Source: Deltaproteobacteria bacterium
GTDB taxonomy: Bacteria; Desulfobacterota; BSN033; UBA1163
Assembly (NCBI GenBank): GCA_018333535.1
Contig: JAGXTA010000079.1
Coordinates: forward strand, 1-46,228
DNA length: 46,228 nt
Reading direction: 5' to 3'
This document shows, one piece after another, positions 7,065 through 14,472 of this stretch. The position numbers and the translations under genes were made by a program. The notes under the pieces are model-generated. The model did no database searches, had not been told where the DNA came from, and worked only from the letters and a program-made list of their open reading frames with translations. The first letter of the stretch is position 1. The number at the start of each line of letters is the position of its first letter.

Positions 7065-10000
7065 CTACGCACTGAATTCGACCTTCTCCGAAACCAACCT
7101 TATAATCTTATTGAAATCAAAAGGTTTTGTGATAATAAAATCGAGGCCTGATTCTTCTTTCTTGATCTCATCCACTTCCAGCCCCCATCCTGTGATCATC
7201 CCCACCGGTGTGGAGGATTTTATTTTCTTAATGCTCTTGCACACCTCCCAGCCTGACATCCCTGGCATTCCCAGGTCGGTCAGGACAATGTCAAACTTCT
7301 TTTCACCAAAGAGTCGAACCCCTTCTTCGCCGCTTTTGGCCACGGTGACCTGATGGTTGACCTGTGAAAGCATCTTTTCAAGCACTTCTCTCACCGTATC
7401 CTCATCATCGATCACCAAGATTCGGGCGGGTTTCCCCGGTTTAATCAGGTCGTGGGACACCACCATCTCTCTTCCTTCTAAGGCAACAGGCAGGACAATG
7501 GTAAAGGCTGTCCCGGATCCGACCTTGCTCTCAACTCTAATCTCTCCATTAAAACGCCTGATGATGCCATAGGACATGCTTAATCCGAGACCGGTATTTG
7601 AAAAGGGTTTCGTCGTAAAGAAGGGCTCAAAAATCTTCTTTCTGTTCTCTTCATCCATTCCGATGCCGGTATCGGCAATCCGGATATGAACCTCCTCTCC
7701 TTTCTGAAAGGTTTGAAATTCAATCGTTCCCCCCTGGGGCATGGCCTCCACGGCATTGAAGATCAAATTGGTGATGACCTCCCTTAATTCAGAGGCATCC
7801 CCGGCCACTCCAGGCACTTCTCCTAATGATGATAATACCTCAATGTGAACCCCTTTGCCCTGGGCATCGTTTCGCCATTTGGGCTTGGTGATCTCGATGG
7901 CATCTTTTACGATGGCATTGGCGTCGAGCTTAAAAAGTTCCTGGCGGGCCTTCTTTCGGGTAAACTCCTGAAGTCGCTTGACCGTTTTAGCGCTGTCCTT
8001 TGTCACCTTTTCAATCGTCTTGAGGGCTTCTCTGGTCTCTTCATCCTGCGCATTATAGAGAAGAAGTTGAGTGTTACCAAGAATCGCGGCCAGGGCATTG
8101 TTAAAATCGTGAGCCACGCCGCTCGCCATCTCTCCCAGGGATCGAAGTTTCTCAGTCTGGAGCAACTGTTCCTCCATCTTTTTCTTTTCAGTAATATCTT
8201 TCACAAAAACGATATAATCCATCTCACTTTCCGAACTTTTCATCACTCTTGCATTGATCTCTATGTTACGGATATCTCCGTCCTTGCGTATAGCATTCAA
8301 TTCAAAACTGGTCGATAATTTTTCTCCTCTCCCCCACCGAGCAAAGCGATCTGCCATCAATCGTTTGCTCTCTTCATCCACTAAATCGCAAAAATCCTTC
8401 CCGATCAATTCCTCCCGAGGATAACCTTGGATTTCTGTTAATCTTTGATTGACAAACTTTAATCGGTTATCTTTCTCAATCACGCAGATACCATCGTGGG
8501 CTCCCTCCACCACCGTCCTGTATCTCTCTTCGGATTGCTTCATCTCTTCAAGCAAAAGAGCATTCTGGATGGAGATGGCCAATCCAGGTACAATCTGTTG
8601 AAGTATATTGAGATGTCTCTCTGAAAAGTGGCTGGTCGCCTTACACCCGAAATTCAACGTGCCGAAGATCTTTTCTTTATACTCCAATGGAAGAACCAGG
8701 GAAGAACGAATTCCCTCTTTCAGTAATTTTTGACTGGTCCAGTAATCACTTTCTTCCGTATTTGAGATGATGACCGGAAGACCCATTTGCGCCGCTTTTT
8801 CGGAAGGGGTCCCTTTCAGGGGGTATGTGACACCTTCCATCAATTCTTTAATTTCATAGTCTTTATCTAATGCAAAAAATCGAAAGCCTTCCACATCCTT
8901 ATCGAAAATGGCAATGGTCATCCTTTCTGAATCCAGGACTTTCTTCAATTCAGAATGGACTGCCCTGAACACCTCTCTGACATCGAGGCTGGAGGCTAAT
9001 ATTTTATAAACATTATTGATTACCTCTTTCTCAATCCCCATCCTTTTCTCTTCGGTGACCTCCCTCGCCATGTCAACCACTATAATCTCTTCATTAGACT
9101 CATCATAGATTGGATAAGTATAGTATTGGAAGATGCCGTTTAAATATTTGCTTTCCCGTTCGCCTGATGCGGGTCTTCCCGTTTTCAGAGTCTCGGTGAC
9201 ATAGCATCCCTCGCAGGGGGATGAGAGATGATGCAGGATTTCATAACATTTCTTGCCGATGATCTTGTCTGGCCCCACTCCCCATCTTCTAAAAGCGGCT
9301 TTGTTGGCTCGAAGGACACGGTAATCCCTGTCCCGGATGGTGATGAGGTCGGTCACCGTATCGAAGGTCGTCTCCCATTCGGACTTGGCCTTTTCCACGG
9401 ATGAAAAGAGCTTTGCATTTTGGAGGGCCATTCCGACCTGATTCCCGAGACTTTCAAACAGGTGGACCTCATTCTGTCCGAGAAGACGATCAGAACGGCT
9501 GGTCAAGCAGATGGCGCCAACTGCTTCTCCCTTGGAAAGCAAGGGAATCCCCACCAGTGATTTCACCTTTTCTTCAATCAGGCTTGGAAGCATGCGTGGA
9601 GAAGGATATTGGTCGATCGACAAGGTGATGACCTCTTTTTTGTCAACAGCCGAACCCACAACCCCCTCGCCCCGCTTAAGTCTTTTCACCTCTTCCGCCA
9701 GATGGGATGGGTAGTTTTTATGAAACTTTAGATCCAGCCACTGCCTATCGTCACTGACAAGATAGATGGTCCCCATCTCAAACCCTGTCAGGGTCAATAC
9801 TCTTTCCAGTGCCATGGGGAGAATCTGGTCTAAATTCAGGGTCTGGTTGATCAAGACACTTAAATCATAAAGGGTTTCGAGTTCCTTCGTTCTCTGAAAA
9901 AGCTCTTCTTCCATTATTTTCCGATAAGAGATATTTTTAATGGTTCCTTCATAACCGATGATGTTTCCCTCCCCATCCCTTCTTGCAGTAGCAGTGATGA

Positions 10001-11336
10001 GGCAGTCCAGAGGAACTCCATCCTTTCTCTTCAACCTGACTTCAAAATCCTTCGCAAATCCTTTCTGAGCCACCTCCTCCTGGAATCTCCCCCTGTCTTC
10101 CGGCTTGACATAGGTATCTCGAACACTTATCCCCCTCACCTCTTCTCTGGTGCTGTAACCAAACATCTCTGCTCCGGCCTGGTTGACCTCTATGAATTTA
10201 CCGTCCTGAGAGGTGATGAAGACCATATCCTTCGAGTTTTCAAAGATCATCCGGTATTTTCCTTCTGCCTCTTTGATGGCGTTCTGAGATTGCTTTAAAT
10301 CTTTCACCATTTGGTTGAAGGATTGGGTGAGTTGTCCGACTTCATCTTTCGTGGAAGGCTCAATGTGAACATTTAAATTCCCCCCGGATACCCTCGCCAT
10401 CTCGCCCGACAGTTGTTTGATCGGGGAAGTTAATCGTCTTGTGAGAAAGAGACTGAACGCAAAAGCCAGAACAAAGGCGATGATAATCCATTTAATTGCT
10501 GTGTGAGCAATTTCTCTGAGAGGTTTGTAGGCTTCTTCAACAGGAATCTGGACAATGACTCCCCATTTCAATTCATGAATGGGTTTATAGACCACCAGAT
10601 ATTTCTGTCCCCTGGTATTTTCAAACTCCAGACTGCCCTCTTTCCCTGCGATCACCCAGTCCACAAAGGGGCCAAGAAGAATATTTTTTTCATTGGGATG
10701 GGCAATCAGATACCCCTCTTGATCCGTCACATAAGTTGAACCCTTTTCACCAATCTTCGTTTGATACAACAAATTAGTTAAGGGTTCGAGATAGATCCTC
10801 GCCTTCAATACGCCAACCGATTTCTCTTTATATTTTTCAACCGGAACGGCAACCACCATGGACGGTTTCCCGTCCGAAGTATAATAAAAATTTCCGTAAT
10901 AAATTTGTCCCTTTGAAGCCACCTGAAACATCTGACTCGTGGATTGGTCTTTCGGATCGATGGTCTTCTCTGTTTTAAATTTAGAAACCTTAATCTTTTC
11001 AAATCCTTTTTCATTCAGTAAAGTCCATTCCATAAGATAATCTGTCCGAGAAAGAACGCTGTTTAAATGGTCTTTCGTATGAGATGAATCGGTCCTTAAG
11101 AAATGTTCATCACCTGCAAAGAGCAGTAGATCGCTGGTGGCTCTTTCTAAGAAGTCTTTCGTTTTCTCTGCTACTCTATTTGCTTTCTCTTTCTGAAGAT
11201 TAATGACGGATTCCTTTAAATCTTCCTGATAGACCTGGACGATATTGATTCCTGCAATGACCAGGGGAATCGTGGCCAGGAGAATGGAAAAGGTCATCCA
11301 TTTGAAAGTGATGCTTTTTCCAATGCCTCTCATCAT
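7065..11336 (-). CDS. Large hybrid sensor histidine kinase (Cache-HAMP-PAS-GAF-PAS-GAF-PAS-HisKA-HATPase-REC)
   Basis: This 1423-aa membrane kinase has, by rough residue positions: TM 12-34; a periplasmic dCache-like sensor 35-275; TM 283-303; HAMP 304-356; PAS 365-480; GAF 490-640; PAS 650-770; GAF 775-930; PAS 935-1055; HisKA about 1060-1130 with the histidine in G-V-A-H-D-F-N-N; HATPase to about 1285; and a receiver from about 1300 (V-I-D-D-E-D, phospho-Asp in L-T-D-L-G-M-P-G-M-S). The second PAS contains S-P-C-E-G-C, a possible redox or metal pair. The frame opens at 11390, but the ATG at 11336 overlaps the stop of the upstream HTH gene (TGATG) and has AGGGGAGGAG just before it, so it was chosen. 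The ligand is unknown. Confidence 0.93.
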   Translation of the reverse strand: MMRGIGKSITFKWMTFSILLATIPLVIAGINIVQVYQEDLKESVINLQKEKANRVAEKTKDFLERATSDLLLFAGDEHFLRTDSSHTKDHLNSVLSRTDYLMEWTLLNEKGFEKIKVSKFKTEKTIDPKDQSTSQMFQVASKGQIYYGNFYYTSDGKPSMVVAVPVEKYKEKSVGVLKARIYLEPLTNLLYQTKIGEKGSTYVTDQEGYLIAHPNEKNILLGPFVDWVIAGKEGSLEFENTRGQKYLVVYKPIHELKWGVIVQIPVEEAYKPLREIAHTAIKWIIIAFVLAFAFSLFLTRRLTSPIKQLSGEMARVSGGNLNVHIEPSTKDEVGQLTQSFNQMVKDLKQSQNAIKEAEGKYRMIFENSKDMVFITSQDGKFIEVNQAGAEMFGYSTREEVRGISVRDTYVKPEDRGRFQEEVAQKGFAKDFEVRLKRKDGVPLDCLITATARRDGEGNIIGYEGTIKNISYRKIMEEELFQRTKELETLYDLSVLINQTLNLDQILPMALERVLTLTGFEMGTIYLVSDDRQWLDLKFHKNYPSHLAEEVKRLKRGEGVVGSAVDKKEVITLSIDQYPSPRMLPSLIEEKVKSLVGIPLLSKGEAVGAICLTSRSDRLLGQNEVHLFESLGNQVGMALQNAKLFSSVEKAKSEWETTFDTVTDLITIRDRDYRVLRANKAAFRRWGVGPDKIIGKKCYEILHHLSSPCEGCYVTETLKTGRPASGERESKYLNGIFQYYTYPIYDESNEEIIVVDMAREVTEEKRMGIEKEVINNVYKILASSLDVREVFRAVHSELKKVLDSERMTIAIFDKDVEGFRFFALDKDYEIKELMEGVTYPLKGTPSEKAAQMGLPVIISNTEESDYWTSQKLLKEGIRSSLVLPLEYKEKIFGTLNFGCKATSHFSERHLNILQQIVPGLAISIQNALLLEEMKQSEERYRTVVEGAHDGICVIEKDNRLKFVNQRLTEIQGYPREELIGKDFCDLVDEESKRLMADRFARWGRGEKLSTSFELNAIRKDGDIRNIEINARVMKSSESEMDYIVFVKDITEKKKMEEQLLQTEKLRSLGEMASGVAHDFNNALAAILGNTQLLLYNAQDEETREALKTIEKVTKDSAKTVKRLQEFTRKKARQELFKLDANAIVKDAIEITKPKWRNDAQGKGVHIEVLSSLGEVPGVAGDASELREVITNLIFNAVEAMPQGGTIEFQTFQKGEEVHIRIADTGIGMDEENRKKIFEPFFTTKPFSNTGLGLSMSYGIIRRFNGEIRVESKVGSGTAFTIVLPVALEGREMVVSHDLIKPGKPARILVIDDEDTVREVLEKMLSQVNHQVTVAKSGEEGVRLFGEKKFDIVLTDLGMPGMSGWEVCKSIKKIKSSTPVGMITGWGLEVDEIKKEESGLDFIITKPFDFNKIIRLVSEKVEFSA

Positions 11337-11518
11337 CAATTCTCCTCCCCTTTTAGGAAGCGGTTCAACTCGGACAGAAGCACTCTCCATCCTTTTCCCG
11401 CCTTAGCCGCCTTGATCCTTCCGAGATGGACATATTTGAGAAAGGTGGGTTTGGAGATCTTCAGATATTCGATGGCATCCTCTGTGGTTAATACCTGATC
11501 TTTTTCCATTATGGACAT
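11336..11518 (-). CDS. Excisionase/MerR-type helix-turn-helix DNA-binding protein
   Basis: This 60-aa protein consists of one winged-HTH of the excisionase (HTH_17) type: L-T-T-E-D-A-I-E-Y-L-K-I-S-K-P-T-F-L-K-Y forms the helix-turn-helix, and G-R-I-K-A-A-K-A-G-K-G-W-R-V forms the wing. A good GGAGG lies seven bases before the ATG. Its stop codon overlaps the kinase start (TGATG), so the two are translationally coupled. Family members act as small DNA-binding adaptors, in phage excision or as stand-alone regulators. No integrase is nearby, so a regulatory role tied to the kinase is more likely. That role is inference. Confidence 0.85.
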   Translation of the reverse strand: MSIMEKDQVLTTEDAIEYLKISKPTFLKYVHLGRIKAAKAGKGWRVLLSELNRFLKGEEN

Positions 11519-11555
11519 CGAATTGCCTCCACTTTTCCAGAGTTCCCTATAAAAA

Positions 11556-11570
11556 GCAAAATATGTGCCA
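11556..11570 (-). promoter_or_regulatory. Sigma-54 (-24/-12) promoter for the HTH-kinase operon
   Basis: On the minus strand TGGCAC (11570-11565), five bases, then TTGC (11559-11556) match the RpoN consensus TGGCAC-N5-TTGC exactly, continuing as TTGCTTTTT. Predicted initiation would fall some 25-30 bases before the HTH start codon at 11518. Such promoters need an enhancer-binding activator, which was not found in the window. Confidence 0.8.
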
Positions 11571-11730
11571 AAGAAGCTGGCGCCTACTAATTAGCTCGTA
11601 ACTACCCGACTTTAAATAATTGTTTTTTATAAGATTTGGAGAAGTAAAATGGGGAAAAGTCCGGCTAAAAACGACAAACTGTCAATGATGGAACATTATT
11701 GGTCATGTGAAGGGGAAAAAAGGAAGGAAC

Positions 11731-12231
11731 CTACATCTTATAATCACCGAAGTCATCCGGGTTCATATTCTCAATAATCGTCTTAAGTTCATCCTGTTCG
11801 TCTAAAAATCTGGAGGCCAGGAGACCCAGGCTTTTCGTCGCCTCTACAACCGACTGCGTGATAAAAATGGGCGCCTTTACCCTGACTGCCAGGGCAATCG
11901 CATCACTCGGCCGGCTATCTACAATGAGTTCTTTTCCATCAACATTAAAATGAAGTTTGGCGTAAAAAGTATTCTCTTTGATATCATTGATGACAACTCG
12001 GATGAGGGAAGTGTGGAGAGTATCGAGAATCTGTTTGAGGAGATCGTGCGTCATGGGACGAAGCGTCACCACATCTTCAAGGCCCCTGGAGATCGCCTCT
12101 GCCTCAAAGACTCCAATCCAGATGGGCAGGGCTTTCTGACCCTCCAGGTCCACTAAAACGACGACAGGGTTCGAAGCCTTGGCATCGACCACGATCCCCA
12201 TCACTTTCACTTCCATCAGTTCCTGTTCCAT
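11731..12231 (-). CDS. Bifunctional nuclease family protein (DUF151/BFN domain)
   Basis: This 166-aa protein of the DUF151 family has members reported to have DNase/RNase activity. The core contains V-V-L-V-D-L-E-G-Q-K-A-L-P-I-W-I-G near residue 23, E-A-x-A-I-S-R-G-L, then R-P-M-T-H-D-L-L. The most diagnostic segment is D-S-R-P-S-D-A-I-A-L-A-V-R near residue 105. The last 35 residues are an acidic tail. The frame is open to 12282, but the upstream codons lie in an AT-rich repeat; the ATG at 12231 begins at M-E-Q-E-L-M-E-V-K-V, the normal family N-terminus. The gene stands alone. Confidence 0.87.
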   Translation of the reverse strand: MEQELMEVKVMGIVVDAKASNPVVVLVDLEGQKALPIWIGVFEAEAISRGLEDVVTLRPMTHDLLKQILDTLHTSLIRVVINDIKENTFYAKLHFNVDGKELIVDSRPSDAIALAVRVKAPIFITQSVVEATKSLGLLASRFLDEQDELKTIIENMNPDDFGDYKM

Positions 12232-12285
12232 AAAGTTGCCTAGAAAATAGAGACGAATAGCACGAATGACAACGAATGACACGCT

Positions 12286-12311
12286 TGCGCGCCGAAGCGC
12301 TTCAGCGCGCA
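12286..12311. repeat. GC-rich hairpin upstream of the BFN gene
   Basis: TGCGCGC (12286-12292) and GCGCGCA (12305-12311) form a perfect 7-bp stem. It lies within a block rich in the direct repeat ACGAATGAC or ACGAATAG (12252-12320). It is probably a small dispersed repeat. Confidence 0.5.
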
Positions 12312-12476
12312 GGCACGAATAGGGTTTATTCGTGAAATTCGTTCGTAGTAGTCATTTTGATCATTCGTGGGGCCCCTCCGAGGGCATAAAAGATTCCTCG
12401 GAAAAAGTAAACCGATCAATTTGTTTTTATTGTAACCTGTATGAAAAGGATGTCAACTCTGGGGAGGGAAACTATT

Positions 12477-12567
12477 TGAGATTTCTGAAAAAATCCAGAA
12501 ATCTCTGGAATCAATTTTTTGAAATCTGTGTAATCAGAGAGCGAAAAGTAGTTTTGCAGAGCTCTCT
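12477..12567. repeat. Dispersed AGAGAGC...GCTCTCT repeat, copy 1
   Basis: The segment 12532-12567 matches 14392-14427 at 33 of 36 positions and contains the inverted pair CAGAGAGC / GCTCTCT. The preceding bases 12477-12530 resemble 14218-14281 (shared CCAGAAATCTCTG and AAATCTGTG). The right end runs into the stop codon of the thioesterase gene (12566-12568). The rest of 12283-12476 has no visible gene. Confidence 0.65.
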
Positions 12568-13012
12568 ATTTTTTCGCTTTCTTGAGGAAGGGGTGGGGGA
12601 TTCCTTTCCGGTAGGCCAGGGCCTGGCAGGAGGCGATCGGATGATCCTGGTCATCGAAAACTTTAATCTCACAGAGTGATGTTTTGGGGGTTTGATGAAC
12701 TTCCCTCGCCTCGGCAATCAAACGGCACCCCGGTGAGGGAGACGAAAGATAGGTGATGTTCATATTGAGGGCCACGGCTAATGTTCCATGGGAATTGGAA
12801 GCCGTCTCAAAAGCTTCATCGATCAGGGCAAAGAGCGCTCCCCCATGGGCCATGCCAAAGATATTTTCCATGTCCGGGGTGAATGTCATCTCTACCCTGG
12901 AGTATCCCTCATTCATATCAACCAGCTTGAGCCCGAATTTCTTTGCAAAGGGTTCCTTCTTCACCTGTTTAAAAAAAGCCTCTTTGACCTTTCCGTCCAT
13001 GAGATGTCCCAA
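12566..13012 (-). CDS. PaaI family hotdog thioesterase
   Basis: This 148-aa acyl-CoA thioesterase-like protein has the hotdog fold. The family signature N-I-F-G-M-A-H-G-G-A-L-F-A-L-I-D-E-A (residues about 50-67) carries the catalytic-loop H-G-G and the following D/E on the central helix. N-M-N-I-T-Y-L-S-S-P and the C-terminal Y-R-K close the fold. Length matches the PaaI/YdiI group. It starts 26 bases after the PAS kinase stop on the same strand. The substrate is unknown; members hydrolyse aromatic or medium-chain acyl-CoA. Its 3' end merges with a dispersed repeat. Confidence 0.88.
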   Translation of the reverse strand: MGHLMDGKVKEAFFKQVKKEPFAKKFGLKLVDMNEGYSRVEMTFTPDMENIFGMAHGGALFALIDEAFETASNSHGTLAVALNMNITYLSSPSPGCRLIAEAREVHQTPKTSLCEIKVFDDQDHPIASCQALAYRKGIPHPFLKKAKK

Positions 13013-13038
13013 TCGATGGTAAGCGCTTATGCGTTCAT

Positions 13039-14178
13039 TTATTTAGAGAAAAGAGAGTTTTGGGCTTCCGGTGAAACCCATTCACGGCGAATAAGTCGCC
13101 TGCGGTCCTTCGGAAAAGTGAGCGTTATCGTGGTCCCGCTCCGGAGCCGGCTCTCAATCCGGATTTTTCCTCCGTGGTCTTCCATCATCCGCTTGACAAA
13201 AGTGAGACCCAGTCCCACCCGTTCAGGCCTTGTGGAAAAGAAAGGCTCGAAAATACGATCGAGATTCTTTTTAGGGATTCCCTCTCCTCTATCTGAGACG
13301 GAGATTTCCACATTTTCTTCATTACAGGCAAGAAAGACCCTTATTCTTTTTCGCTCTTTCTTCCTCTTGCCCTGTCCGATAGATTCTATGCTATTCTCCA
13401 GAATATGAGAAAGGGCCCGGATCACCAGGCCTCTATCAATGTAGAAGTATTCCTCCCCTTTTAAAGACCCCTCTTCCAAATTGAAAGAGATTTCCTTCGC
13501 TTTCTCCACCTGTGAAACGCTCTGGAGGGTTCTCTCTACGACCTCAAGAAACTTCTCCCTCTGGAAAACCGGTCTGGGCATCTTAACCAACTCTTCCATC
13601 CGCCGGATCATCTCCTCCAGCCGCTTCGTCTCCTGAAGAACCCTATCGATATAGGCTTTTGTCTTAGGGGAAGAAACGGATGCTTTCATAAGGCGCTGAG
13701 CATAGCCTCCTATCGTGGCAATCGGGTTCCGGACCTGATGGGCAATCTCCTCCACCATCATCCCAAGGCTTGCCCGGTGCCTCAACTCCAATTTCTCCCT
13801 TTCTAGTCTCTTCAAGCGCTGAATTTCTTGGAAAGAGAAGGCTAAAAAAGTCTCCCCCCCCTCTTTGAAAGAGGCGGCGGAGAGATGAACGAAGATTTCC
13901 TTTCCATCCCTCTGTCGTAAGAGCCCGTCTCCTTCGAAGCCGGCCTTGTCAATCGCTAAATAAACGATGTTGGGTAGAAAATATTTCAGGTCATCTTCAA
14001 AGAAAAGAACTCGGATCCTCTGCCCTTCCATCTCTTCTCTCATATAGCCGAAGAGATGTTCCGCATAACGGTTGGCATAAAGGATTTTTGAGTGGATGTC
14101 CGTAAGGATAAAAGCCACATGGACTAAATCAAGAAAGGGATGTCGGGTTTTCGGAATCTCGGTCATAGTCATTTCCAT
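13039..14178 (-). CDS. Soluble PAS-domain sensor histidine kinase
   Basis: This 379-aa kinase has no transmembrane segment. A PAS domain (residues about 12-125) is followed by a HisKA dimerisation domain with the phospho-accepting histidine in V-E-E-I-A-H-Q-V-R-N-P-I (near residue 150). An HATPase domain follows, with an N box near H-I-L-E-N-S-I-E-S, D-R-G-E-G-I-P, F-E-P-F-F-S-T-R-P and G-L-G-L-T-F-V. The layout is NtrB-like, and such kinases usually signal to sigma-54 activators. No cognate response regulator is adjacent. Whether it works with the sigma-54 promoter at 11.56 kb is only a possibility. Confidence 0.92.
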   Translation of the reverse strand: MEMTMTEIPKTRHPFLDLVHVAFILTDIHSKILYANRYAEHLFGYMREEMEGQRIRVLFFEDDLKYFLPNIVYLAIDKAGFEGDGLLRQRDGKEIFVHLSAASFKEGGETFLAFSFQEIQRLKRLEREKLELRHRASLGMMVEEIAHQVRNPIATIGGYAQRLMKASVSSPKTKAYIDRVLQETKRLEEMIRRMEELVKMPRPVFQREKFLEVVERTLQSVSQVEKAKEISFNLEEGSLKGEEYFYIDRGLVIRALSHILENSIESIGQGKRKKERKRIRVFLACNEENVEISVSDRGEGIPKKNLDRIFEPFFSTRPERVGLGLTFVKRMMEDHGGKIRIESRLRSGTTITLTFPKDRRRLIRREWVSPEAQNSLFSK

Positions 14179-14217
14179 TCATTCTATTCAATCATCCCAA
14201 AAAGTCAACCCCCCCTG

Positions 14218-14427
14218 AAGATTTATAAAAACTTCCAGAAATCTCTGATAAATCTATGGAATTGTTTTTTAAAAATCTGTGCAATTTTTCATGACGGGTT
14301 CGTCACCTTCGAACAATGAAAATCTTTACCCCCCCATTCCCCCCCTTTGACAAAGGGGGACGACGGGGGATTTGAGATTTATTTTCTAAGAAATCAGAGA
14401 GCTAAAAATAGTTTTTCAGAGCTCTCT
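14218..14427. repeat. Dispersed AGAGAGC...GCTCTCT repeat, copy 2, with internal insert
   Basis: The outer parts (14218-14281 and 14392-14427) correspond to the contiguous copy at 12477-12567. Between them lie about 110 extra bases that include the near-perfect hairpin CCCCCTTT-GAC-AAAGGGGG (14341-14359). This suggests that one small repeat has inserted into another. It fills the divergent gap between the PAS kinase and glpA. Confidence 0.55.
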
Positions 14428-14434
14428 CTTTTTC

Positions 14435-14463
14435 TTGACAAACAGAGGAAAACCTCGTTATTT
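14435..14463 (+). promoter_or_regulatory. Putative sigma-70 promoter of glpA
   Basis: A perfect -35 TTGACA (14435-14440) is followed after 17 bases by TTATTT (14458-14463), a weak -10. The glpA ATG is ten bases further, so initiation here would give a very short leader. The segment TTGACAAACAG with GAGGAAAA resembles the sequence upstream of dctP at 2875. Confidence 0.45.
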
Positions 14464-14472
14464 AAGGGGTCA

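Noticed and set aside
14347-14472. Upstream extension of glpA
   Set aside because: These codons lie in a dispersed repeat and promoter; the ATG at 14473 has a ribosome binding site and the conserved N-terminus.
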